Assembly (NCBI GenBank): GCA_004026145.2 | Contig: CP034996.1 | Location: forward strand, 13,389,641 to 13,453,640 | Source: Takifugu bimaculatus | Lineage: Eukaryota > Chordata > Actinopteri > Tetraodontiformes > Tetraodontidae | Length of the DNA stretch: 64,000 bases | Direction of reading: 5' to 3' | Shown: positions 14,001 to 24,243 of the stretch, in pieces | Layout of the letters: the number at the start of each line of letters is the position of its first letter | Position numbering within the stretch: the stretch's first letter is position 1 | The notes under the pieces: model-generated | What the model was told of the DNA's origin: nothing | Seen by the model: only the letters and a program-made list of their open reading frames with translations | Database searches by the model: none | Translations under genes and position numbers: made by a program

Positions 14001-17000
14001 ATATGAGGAAAATATATTAAAAAAACATGTAATTTTCCTGTCGGAATGGACGTCTTACAGCCACTCAGCCCTTTTTTTAGGTTACAAAGGGCAAAACTAC
14101 TAGTAAAGAGTCACTTGAGTGCTTCCGAAATAGCAGTCTTTCACACACATATTGGAGGTCTCCCAACACAGGAAGAGCCGTCCACCAGTGTCTAACTGGA
14201 GCCGTCGTTCTTTACAATTTTAGAAGACGTATGATGGATTCAGATGTTGAACATTAAACTGTACAAGGGCGGCCGATGCGGCGACCCTCAGGAAGGAAAA
14301 TGGCGTCGGCAGCTACCTGAGGTTTGAACCCTTCGGTTGGCTGCAGAATGATAAACAGCAGCACATCAGCAGCGGGGAGGAAATATCAATTTCTGCATGT
14401 ATTTGAGCCAACACTTGCTTTGCTATGTCAATTACGCTGTCAGCCACTCCATTGATTAGAGCATCCATCTCGTAAACATGTGGCTTCACTTCTTTGTGAT
14501 GTCGTCAATGTCGTTGTCGTTTGTGCCTTCACAGACAAACTGTGGAGAAACAAAACGAAGAACGTCTCCTGGGGGGATTAAATGTTTCTACCTTGCTCAA
14601 AATTCATTTCTGTATAAACTCCGTAGAAGCCATGAAACAATTTATTGGCGGTGGTGTAATGGTTTAAGATGCTGGCTGTGTAATCACAATATCTCCTGAT
14701 CTGGCCCACTCTCTAGCCTCATTTCCTGTCAGCTCTCCGCTGCATGCCATCTAATAAAAACATAAACATCACAAAAACAATTCTGAGAGGAAATCTACTC
14801 CCAGAGCGTTTTTTTTCCCCTTCTTCTTTCATTCTTTCTTTCAGGGAAGATAATATGTGACAGGTAACAATAAGCATGATAAAGGAAAGTTTCTCAACTA
14901 GGCCAGAGTGCCTCCCCAATTAGGTATGGACAGATGTGGAGCGACTTTAGAAGAGTCTGGAGTGCCTGTGGACAAAGGCTGCGGCTCGGAGGAAATAATG
15001 ATCGCATGTCAGGCCTTCAAATGGCACTCTTCAGTTTTCCCGGTAAAGTGCTGTCAAATCTGAAGAGTGTGACATACAGTATGACTGCCATAAATTAAAT
15101 AAAGCCAACAGCAACTTTGATGCGCTGTGAAAGTTTCAGGCTTTCTGGACGGAATGTGCAACTCAAAGAGGCACACGGATCCATAATATACTAGTTTTTT
15201 TCATAATTACATTTCGTTTCCCATCCGTAAAAGTTCTTGGGGGGTAAATAAACTAGTTTGCAACCGACTATTCCGCCCAAAAAATATATATTTTGAGTCA
15301 ATAGCACGAGCAGGAGGTCATCAGGGTGAAATCCAGTAAATATTTTAATAGAAGTGTTTAAAAAATTAAATGTAACGGGGTTTTTTACAGCTATTTACAC
15401 ATATCGCCCATTAAAAGACTGGAGGTGTATGTAAAGCAGCAATAAATCCATTTCCCTGCACAACCCTGTCCCAACCTTCAGATATAGAGGGTACAGCTGC
15501 TGCAAGGCTGTGGCAAAGTTTTCCACTGCTCGAGTTGGTGCAGCTTCAGACCAACCGAACCTGGTCACAACGTTGCTCACTGGTACTGACTGGACTCAAA
15601 CTCATTAGTCATTTGAGAGCCCTGAACCTTATCTCCCTCTCTATATTTGCTGATTCACACCAGAGGCAGCTCTGTGAGTCCTCACTGGCCTTAATCCCGC
15701 AGCACAATAATGCCGTTGATGCTAATACAAAACACAGCAAATGCATGGATGCAGCAGGTTTGAGTGAGACCCACCAGAGATTTTAAGACCACGACAGCAG
15801 GAGTCCGACGGACGGAGGAAGACCCAATTATTTTACACCCATATGCCCTTGGTTTCATCAACAATGTTGCAACTGGTGGTGGGACAAATGGAAATATTGA
15901 ACACATGAACCTATTCCGACAGGCCTCCGTAGCTGAGCAGTTCAAAAAAATGATCCAGACAACCGAGAGCCTGATAATCACTTTAAAAATAGCAACGCTG
16001 CCATGAAAGGTTCACGCACACCCTCAAAAGAAAATACCAGGGCTTGCAGTCAGAAAGATAATTGAGAATAATGGTAGTAATTCGAAAAATCAACCTGCCT
16101 ATGTTTAATAACCCTTTATCACATGACAGTGAAACAAGCAGACGCTAGACTATATTACCCATAATGCCTCTGTCATCTGGTGGTCACTCAGGAAGCCCGA
16201 TTGTTACGTAGACACACACACACACACACACACACACAGGTTTGGAGGCTGTATACTGCCATCTAAAGCACAAAGGATTCAGCTTCCAAAGTTTGAATTA
16301 AAAAAAAAGTCCCTCTTCTTTATTTGTTTGATGGCTGATCCAGGGCAGCTCGAGCAGCTCCCACAAAATGCATTATTCCATTTTTAAAACTAATTAGACG
16401 CACCTGATATCATCTCCCACTAAATACAATTTAAGCAGAACATTTCGTAATGCATCATCGCTGACATCTCTCAAAAACAATTAGCATATTCAATAACTCA
16501 TTCCCCGCCGCGCTTTAAAAAACAATCCAAAATAGTTCCACGCCTTAAAAAAGCGACAGTCAAACAATTGAGATTAAAATGAAATGTGTATAAATAAGTC
16601 AATGGCCGCTGTTAAGCAGTTTCATTTATGTCATCAACGCTAGCTACTGTAGCATTTAGTCATTTCACTTTGATTTCTTCCACTTTGTATGACATCATCA
16701 CATCAAGAATGTGTGTGTGCACATATGTGGGTGTGTGTGTGTTGTTTTCACAACCGCTATTGCAGAGCGCAGCACCGGGCGTGCAACAGTGCAAAGCTGC
16801 AGGCCTGATACAGCACGTCCTTCAGCCAGACACGAGATATGTGCACGCTACACATGTAGTTGCGAGAGGGGGGCGTGTCCGCCCCCATTCATCCGCAGGA
16901 CCCAGAGTGAACGCACAGTCTCCCCGCAGTTGCGTTTTATCGCTAAACGCAGTGTTGACAGAAGCATCGCACTCTTAGCCCACGAACGTGACCTTGCCCT

Positions 17001-17099
17001 ACCCGCTCCGTTAAACTTAGAGGTGCACCCTAACAAGGCCTGGCAGGGGTGGGGGGGGAGGGAGGGGGGAAGATGTGCCACCAGTTGTGGCAGGGCAAA

Positions 17100-17158
<59 letters not shown>

Positions 17159-18661
17159 TAATAAATAACAATAATACCAATAACAATAAAAACACTTCGA
17201 TAAGTGTGGCCAAAATGAACTCACCGTCTTTGAGTCTAATTCGTGGTGTTGTTGAGCTAAGACTTTATCTACACTGGCAGCATCTGTAAACGTAACAAAC
17301 CCAAATCCTCTGGAAAACAAGAAGGGGGGGGGGGGCAAAAACAACAACAGTGTTAATATTCAAACAGGCACATCTTTAAAATGCAAACGCACAGGCTTTA
17401 GAAACGCAGGCATAGTTACACATGACCTTATTATTATTATTATCATCATCATTATTATTGTTATTGGATCCGCGTTCATAATTGGCACAGTCCAGGTCCG
17501 AGAGCAGCTTTGCCAGCACAAAGTGGGGACGCGGCTCGTCTTTATTTGCCGTCTCCCAACATGAGGCGACGTTACAGCAACATTGTGCTGCAGTCACAAA
17601 GTCAATGTCAAATTGCGTTCGGCTGCAGCTTTACAGCAGTGAGCGTTTAAGCTTATCTGGCTTGCTGTGTGAAACCACACGCAGGCGCGCGCACCCGGGG
17701 ACACACACCGACGCGCGCGCACGCGCGGACACAGCGCCACACACACACGCACGCATGCACGCACGCGCGGGCGCGCTGGATTAACAGCAAACACGGACAA
17801 AGTCAGCGATATCGCTACATGCACCGGGAAAGGAAAAGTAAAAACGCGTTTACCTTGAGCGCTTTGTCGTGGGGTCTCTCATCACCATACATTCTCTTAT
17901 TTCTCCGAATTTACTAAAATAGTCTCTAAGGCTGTCTGTGAACAGAGGAAAATATGTCGGGTTATTTGACAGAAACATGTGGCCACGCTGTTTGTCACTG
18001 TATTTCTGAGGGGGGGAAATAACACCCCGCGATGCGCGTAGGGGTCGAATAGAGGACTTCAGAATGGACGGAGATCAAAAATAACATCGTGCGCACACAC
18101 TGGTGAGATATCCCATACAGTACACTCCTGCACGGTGCACATTCGCACATACGCCGCCAGCAGCCACAGCGAGCACTCGGTCCCAGCCGCAAAACAACAC
18201 CAAATCCGCCGTAAAACAGAATAAGATTCTCACCTGGTGAGGTTTGCCAGCTGAGGCCACCGATAAACATTTTACTGTAAGGGGAAAACACAACAGAAGT
18301 GAGTCCAGATGTCAGTTCGGCCATTTTGACGACTAACTACTTCTAAAAGCGACCTTAAAGGATAAAGGAAGACTATGGAAACACAGTCGCGCTCAGTAAT
18401 TACAGTCTATCTCCATGAGAGAGGGGGAGGCTACTCTCGCCACGAAGCTCAGCGCTTTAAAACTGCATCTGGCAGCAGAGTCCGCTTTAAGTGCGTACTG
18501 TTGGGGGACGAATCCGGCACGGCAGGCGAAGTCCTCTCCAAGATGTTGTAACATGCAAAAAAAGACGTACCTTGGCGTTTAATGGAGAAAAAATCTTACC
18601 CCGGGTCATGTTGTGAATCATTTAGGCTTCCGGATGTGGCTTGACTCCCGTCTCCTTCCAT
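8031..18661 (-). CDS. msi2: Musashi RNA-binding protein 2, 5' portion (5 exons, partial)
   Basis: Musashi proteins are cytoplasmic RNA-binding proteins with two RRMs that control translation of target mRNAs in stem and progenitor cells. Joined coding exons are 18600-18661, 18234-18274, 17854-17935, 17225-17309 and 8031-8072, giving 104 codons in one frame with GT-AG introns of 325, 298, 544 and 9152 bp. The product starts [12 protein letters not shown] and has RNP2 as KMFIGGLSW, then [14 protein letters not shown]1 as RGFGFVTF, and ends [14 protein letters not shown] in the inter-RRM linker. The N-terminus and [16 protein letters not shown] favour MSI2 over MSI1. The start is the first ATG and matches the family N-terminus. 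RRM2 and the C-terminus should lie left of position 1; no further exon was found in 1-8030. The gene is complete at its 5' end and truncated only by the window edge. With the teleost duplication it could be an a or b copy, which I cannot tell. Confidence 0.95.
14645..14760 (+). mobile_element. degenerate tRNA-derived SINE
   Basis: TGGTGTAATGG at 14652-14662 fits the Pol III A-box consensus. The segment then ends in a fish-SINE-style tail: TTTCCTGTC, a pyrimidine-rich stretch, then AATAAAA near 14753-14759. A good B box is not visible, so this is an old, damaged copy if it is real. Confidence 0.4.
16212..16238. repeat. (CA)n microsatellite
   Basis: About 13 perfect CA units in msi2 intron 4. 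Confidence 0.9.
17098..17171. repeat. (AAT)n trinucleotide repeat
   Basis: About 20 near-perfect AAT units in msi2 intron 4, 54 bp from exon 4. Long Ile or Leu runs predicted here are artefacts of the repeat. It is complementary to the (ATT)n tract at 17428-17465. Confidence 0.95.
17225..17309 (-). CDS. msi2: msi2 coding exon 4 (RRM1 RNP1)
   Basis: An 85-nt exon with acceptor TTTTCCAG and donor GTGAGT. It encodes RNP1 GFGFVTF and [16 protein letters not shown] and ends on a codon boundary. Skipping it would shift the frame. Complementary (AAT)n and (ATT)n tracts lie about 55 nt on its 3' side and 120 nt on its 5' side. Confidence 0.94.
17428..17465. repeat. (ATT)n / (ATC)n repeat
   Basis: A run of TTA/ATT units with an internal CATCATCAT block in msi2 intron 3. 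It is the inverse complement of the tract on the other side of exon 4. Confidence 0.9.
17676..17777. repeat. alternating CA/CG purine-pyrimidine tract
   Basis: About 100 bp of almost uninterrupted alternating purine-pyrimidine sequence rich in CGCG and CACA steps, in msi2 intron 3 between exons 4 and 3. This composition favours Z-DNA. It yields spurious His/Ala/Arg-rich ORFs on both strands. Confidence 0.85.
17854..17935 (-). CDS. msi2: msi2 coding exon 3 (RRM1)
   Basis: An 82-nt exon with acceptor TTCACAG and donor GTAAAC. It encodes the RRM1 helix and middle strands, with segments [12 protein letters not shown] and [14 protein letters not shown]. The final Arg codon is split with exon 4. 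Confidence 0.93.
18234..18274 (-). CDS. msi2: msi2 coding exon 2 (RRM1 RNP2)
   Basis: A 41-nt exon following an acceptor ending TTACAG and preceding donor GTGAGA. It encodes [13 protein letters not shown], the first beta strand of RRM1 with RNP2. Both junctions fall inside codons and restore frame with the neighbouring exons. Confidence 0.93.
18600..18661 (-). CDS. msi2: msi2 coding exon 1
   Basis: The ATG is at 18661-18659. The exon encodes 20 residues ending NDSQHDP plus two bases of a Gly codon. The donor is GTAAGA at 18599. The acidic, Ser-rich N-terminus is the MSI2-type leader before RRM1. Confidence 0.93.
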
Positions 18662-18900
18662 ATCTATTTCAAACTATAGGCTGGGACTACAGTCACAGTG
18701 ACAGACACACACAGATACGGCCAGGAGATATGCAAAGCCCCGCTATGAGAATATTACTGAGCCGGGAATGAAAGCGTCACACGTGGGATCAGCTCAGCCC
18801 CCTGCTCCCTCCTCCCTCTCCTAGCATGCGCTACCTTGGCCCACAGGGGGCGGAGCCTGCCGCTGTCACCTAACCAATCCAATTGACGTCAATTCAAGCA
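18662..18900 (-). promoter_or_regulatory. msi2: msi2 5' UTR and promoter
   Basis: Upstream of the msi2 ATG the sequence carries a GC box (GGGGGCGGAG near 18846), a CCAAT box (18872-18880) and a perfect 14-bp palindrome AATTGACGTCAATT (18881-18894) containing a full cAMP-response element. No TATA box is visible. The start site cannot be read, but the CRE lies about 220 bp from the ATG. The assignment rests on position and motifs only. Confidence 0.5.
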
Positions 18901-19094
18901 ATCTGCAAAGCAACCCCCCCTCCCCCCACCCCCCTCCATTTGTCATTTAATTAGGAAATAAGCCACTAGAGATGAGAGTGGCTTATTGCTCTTCTAAATC
19001 GGCGGACACAAAAACTTTATCCGCTGTTTTTTTTTCTTTTTTCTTTTTTTATGTGTGTTTACAGTCTATTTTAGGCGTTCGAGATATCAGATGT

Positions 19095-19097
<3 letters not shown>

Positions 19098-19140
<43 letters not shown>
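19098..19140. repeat. (CT)n microsatellite upstream of msi2
   Basis: About 20 CT units some 440 bp upstream of the msi2 ATG, equivalent to a GAGA tract on the msi2 sense strand. Confidence 0.9.
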
Positions 19141-19292
19141 AAACAAAGTGCGGTGATTGGAGTTTGCACGGACATATTTGCAGTATACTGGGATTAGGAA
19201 GTATTAATCTAAAAAATCATTGTTGCACAAACAATAGGCAACTTGTAATAGCGATAGTTTGTGTATCCTGGATTACTAAAAATAGACGGGAA

Positions 19293-19316
19293 CGTGTGTG
19301 TGTGTGTGTGTGTGTG
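19293..19316. repeat. (GT)n microsatellite
   Basis: A perfect dinucleotide run followed by a poly-G tract. Confidence 0.85.
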
Positions 19317-19540
19317 GGGGGGTCGTAGGTGTACAGACAATACCTGTGGCGTTAATTGTGTAACACGTGTTGGTGTCACACGTCTCCAGATCGGGCTGTT
19401 TGTGCAGTGTTTGTCATTTCAGACTACTTCTATGGCGTAAACCATGAAAAGAAATAACCATGACAACCTCAGCTTAGGTCGATGGGAGCGATGTCTAACC
19501 AAAAAAATAGGGGAGGGATTTAGTGATGTACCACTACCTA

Positions 19541-19553
19541 CCACAAGGGGGCG
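19541..19553 (+). promoter_or_regulatory. CTCF-like motif
   Basis: CCACAAGGGGGCG fits the core CTCF consensus (CCANNAGGGGGC type), about 880 bp upstream of the msi2 start codon. Motif match only. Confidence 0.4.
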
Positions 19554-22500
19554 ATATAGACTTAATACGTGGTCCAATATTTGCAATCAAAACAATCAAC
19601 TGTTTTGTGTTGTTTGTTGTTCAAGCAACAAGCAACACAAAATAGCAAAACATTTCAAGCATTTCAATTGCACACGTGCACACACCCTGATATAAAATGA
19701 TCGTAAGGAAATGTGGCACATTCCTAAAATGAATTGATTGGCACCCAACAAATTATCCTAATCAACTGATTTACTCCTTCCTTTGATTATTTACACGTTT
19801 GCTGTATGAAACTTTAAAATTATTCTGTGTTTTATATTTTTTTGTGTTTTTTTATATTTTAATTGCTGTTTATATTTTTCAACTCTAAACTGAGGGAGTT
19901 GCACAATTGTAACTCTTACCTATGTGTATGAATTGCTTTGCATATGATATTAAAACATTTCTAGCCATAGCCAGAGGAGCCGTATTCTCATTATCGAGCT
20001 CTTCTAAACTGGGAAATCTGTGTTCTAACTGATTTAAATCCTGCTGAGAAGGTCCCAGGACAACACACTGAACATCTGTAGCTGACCCCGAGGTCAGACC
20101 TAATGTTCATTATCAGAGCCAACAAAGGATCTTCCCCCCGGAATCTATAATGTATGTTATTCATGTGTATATCGGAGTAATTATAGATCTTCTAATGTAT
20201 ATGACCTGTAACATGCTGCTCTGCACAATGAATGTAGAGATTAGCTGACTGCATGCATATAATGCTTTTTTTTTTTTTTAAAAGAAAAGAAAAAGAAGGG
20301 CATGGCGAGAAATTATTGAATATGCGTACATACGTTGGGGTTATTATTGGAAAAAAATGTGTCTATATTGATGAAGTGCATAAAAATGTCATTTACATTC
20401 ATCTCAGAGCAAGAACACAGACAACAATGCATATGAAACGTGACATAATCTTATTTTATTATTCCCATTCAGCGCGGTTTGGTCTTTTTAATAGGCCTCT
20501 GTGTGCTGGCTGTTCAGGGCGCTACTAGAGGGAATTTCTTATCTGTCCAGGCAGCATGTTTTTGAAACAATGACTTAGATAAAGCCCAAACAACGGCGCT
20601 TCTGACAGTTTAACAGCAAAAACTCTGTCATTAGATAGGAGACACTCCACATTGCAGCTGTCTGTATCTCTGAAACCAAGGTGCTGAAGCAATTGTTGGC
20701 AATTGCGTCTAGCACTGGTGTGTCAGGGAAAAATGGAAATATGAACCCTTTGCATGGAACTTGATAATTTATTCCACTTTTTTTTGCATTATTGGTCCAT
20801 TTGATACCATTTCATGATGTCCAGAAGTGGATTTCTGTGTTGTATTTTTACTGAAACCTGTCAGATGTGTGATAGTTTCTTACAGCACGGGTGTAAATAT
20901 GTCGTATCTAGCCGCGCATCTGCGGGGAGAAACAGGCGGGAGGGTATAAAATGAGGAGGATTATGAGCTTCTGAGGAAGACCGCGCTTTAAAGGTGAGCA
21001 GAAATCACAGTGGATTTAACATATGAAGAGGAACATTTGTTTTATGCAGCACAGTTGTGAATTATTCTGCTTTTTGAACATTGTTGCCACGGCCTGGTGC
21101 TCACTGTTGTCATGCTGCAAAGGGAGGAAAGGCAAGTGTGAAAGAGAAGGTAAGCTAGGTGTGATGCTCGTAAACCAGATCTGAACCCATAATACCGGGG
21201 CTCCAAAGCGGGCGGATGTTATTTTATTCAGAATCGAAGTTTGCAACAAATATTTCATCAAACGTCTCCGAAAATGGCAACACTAAATCGAGGTGTGGGC
21301 CTTTTTCAGGCTGATTGAAAGAGAAACATGCATGGATTTTTTTAAATTGAGCTGTGTTCTCCTTTAATCTGGGCAGCCACTAGCGCCTGATGAAAGTGCC
21401 TAAAATGTTTATCGTTCTTTAAGCAACTTTAGGTGCTCCGACAGCTCTGCTCTCAGAGCAGCTGCGCGTGCAGCGGCCGCCCAGGAGGAAATAAAAAGGT
21501 TGCATTTCACTACTTTCAAATTTCCTCCCTGAAGTGAGGAGCATCTGCAATGGCGGCAGCTGTTAAAGACGACATGATGATTGATCAGATGAGGAATTTA
21601 AAGAAATGGATTGACTCAAGAGCCGAGGCTGGAGTTGAGTGCTGAAAGAGGAGTCGCTCCTCTCTAGAGGAAACCTCAGGCAGAACCGCCCCCAAAAAAG
21701 CAAGTCATTGCATGAAAACTGGAGGATTTGCGGATCGAGAGGGAAGTAGATTTGATGGCGTGCGAATGAGCTGAGAGGGGAAAAGAAAGTGAGAGAAGCA
21801 ACAGACTCACAGGCGGTGTCATGAGATGCTGTCTTCAGCAGAGGCATCCTGTTTCCTGTTGCAGTAATCATTTTACAGCCTTTGAATCTTCTCTTGACCT
21901 TGGAGAAATTGCTCTTTTGAAACCAGTTTCTCCCCTCCTGGAATGTGCGCGGAATGTCCAATGTCTGTTATTTTCCTCGTGCGTTCTACACACCCTGAAA
22001 AACAAATGCAAGTGTTGACTTAAAGGAGAAGGCTGTGGCCATCCAGCACCCTCTGAATCATCACCAGTTTTGAAGAATCCAACGTGCATCTACCAACCCA
22101 GGAAACGCCAACCGGCGGCCTTGATTAACCCTAATGTGCCTCAAACCCCCCCCCAGAGATGCTGCTTAATTCAGCCTGTGAATTTTCAGAGAGATCTCAT
22201 TGTGATCGCAGCAGATGAGGTGATTCCTGCTTTCCTCTGGAGGGCCCGCTACGGCCCCGATTCAGATCCCAGAGAAAAACGCTGCGGAGGAGGCTTCAGA
22301 TGTGAACAAATTGTCTCTCGCTCCGTCTCTCTTCCAGACTGAAACATGCATAATTGACAGGCCTATCTCAGGAATTAGCCAGCCACCAAATTGCAGCCTT
22401 ACCTGCTCTTTCATCCTGCCCACACTAACTTAGCGCCACGTTGGCGTCCGTTTGAGACAGCTGCATAAGGAGTAACATTTACCCCCCCCCTCCCCCACGT

Positions 22501-24229
22501 CAATGACTTGTGTGTTGACTGATCACGATATGTGCAGATTAATGTGCACAATCGGCGCCACACGGAGAGAGCGTTTGAAGTGAGATCAGTCGGGAGTTCT
22601 GCCGTTGAGTGATTTTCACACCCCTCCCAAACATTATGCCCTCTGTAACGACACAGATGAGTTAATTAAGCTGTGCCAGAGGCCAGGAACTAGTATTCCA
22701 GGTAAATGGGCCACTGTGATATTCAGACATCCACATTATTAAAAAATGAAACTGTAATATTGAATTTTGAAATATCCTAAAACGCACAAGGCTTCTCTGT
22801 GCTTGAAAATTATCCTTGCAAATTAAAACTGTGGCAAACCTGGAGGCAGCCCAAAGGATCACAGATTAAAATGAGCGCGAAGGAAGGGAACTGTCTTCCA
22901 GAATGACTGGGACGGCAGACATTTCCCTTTCAGGAACAGAGACGCAGCCCGAGGATCTGCATTCTTGACCTCACTAATAAAAGACCATTTGCATGGGGGG
23001 CTCTTTAGACCAATCAGGCTTCAACACAACTGGGTGATGACGACATCGTTTACCTGCTCCACTGGGTTGGGAGATAAGCTCATGCCCCCGCTGCTCCCCG
23101 GAATGTTCCGGCTGCTGTTTGCACGACTCCGGAGTGAGGGAGATGGAGAGAGGGAGAGCTGTGTGTCACAGATGATGACGAGAGGCATTAAAGCACCGCG
23201 AGGAGCCATCCTATCGCCCCAACAGTCAGCAGCCGGGGAGAGACGCCGAGGTCGGCCTTTTGCAGGGCTCTGTTGAGACAGGAAGTGGCGTCTAACTCCC
23301 TCCGCGCTGTCCCAGCTGTAAGACGTATGTACATACGTCCTCCACCCTCCATGTGCATGGAGGCTTATTTCATTCCAATCTCCAGCAGAGCAGCTGTGCT
23401 CGGTGTTTCCTGGCTTATGATGCGAATTTTTGACTTTCTTTTTGTCACGGTGCAAACAAAAACACCCGCGTGCGAGGCTATTTTTCCTGCTGCGGGGGGG
23501 TGGGGGGGAGGGGGGGTGACATGTGAAAAAACAAGCTTAACGTGCATTAATGCTCAGTTTTTCATTTCTAATTCTGTTTGCGTGTGCAATACGCCAGATA
23601 TATTTTTAAATCTTCCAGACGCTAAGAAGGACACAATAAACAGTCTGGACCCAACAGCAAAGCTGTGTTTTCTGTCGTGTGGCTCATTTGCTGTTTTCTA
23701 CCAGCCAATTCGCTTTTTTCTCCTTCTCTGTCTCTGTCTGCTTTTCTTTCTCTTTTTTTTGCCTAACTGGCTGCCACCATATATTTTCTCAGTTGCCAAC
23801 CACTTCCTATTCTGCAACCACTGACCTTAACACTGACCTTGCCTCGTCTGTGCCATTGAGACGAGAGCGGGAGAGATACACTCAGCCTCCCCCCGCTATG
23901 CTGCAGGGGGAGAATTTTGCCTGTCTCATCAGTCTTCCGGCCGCTGGAGTACACCTTGTTATTTCTTCCAGATTTTTTTTATACACATTTTGCCTTTCAG
24001 CTGATCAGCAGCACGACTGGAAAACACTTCTCTTGGCTCAAAGAACGTGTCGTGTCCATTTAGACTACCTATGTTTCTGGTTCCTTATTTTAAACATAAT
24101 GTTTTGGGGGGAGGAGGTGGTTTAAGACTGGAAAATTCATTTATTTGGGAACAGTCAGGTCATTTGATGGAGTTTAGGTGTGTTAAAATCCGGCTTGTTC
24201 TGTTAAATGAAGAGTTTTGTAACCCGACA

Positions 24230-24243
24230 CCACGAGGGGGGCA
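24230..24243 (+). promoter_or_regulatory. CTCF-like motif
   Basis: CCACGAGGGGGGCA is a near match to the CTCF core, with one extra G in the G-run. It lies between msi2 and omg. Motif match only. Confidence 0.3.

Larger units (their letters stand above)
8073..17224 (-). other. msi2 intron 4, no exon found
   Basis: This 9.15 kb intron has no recognisable exon. It contains a CpG-rich patch (about 12390-12510), a degraded tRNA-derived SINE (about 14645-14760), a (CA)n microsatellite (16212-16238) and a long (AAT)n tract close to exon 4. Open frames here are short and of random or repetitive composition. Confidence 0.65.

Noticed and set aside
16628..17289. Plus-strand open frames of 116 and 192 codons
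   Set aside because: They cross the msi2 exon 4 region antisense and gain length from (AAT)n read as poly-Ile. There is no protein similarity.
23273..23824. 183-codon plus-strand open frame
   Set aside because: It starts at TTG, not ATG. The sequence is low-complexity and hydrophobic, with no domain or splice support.
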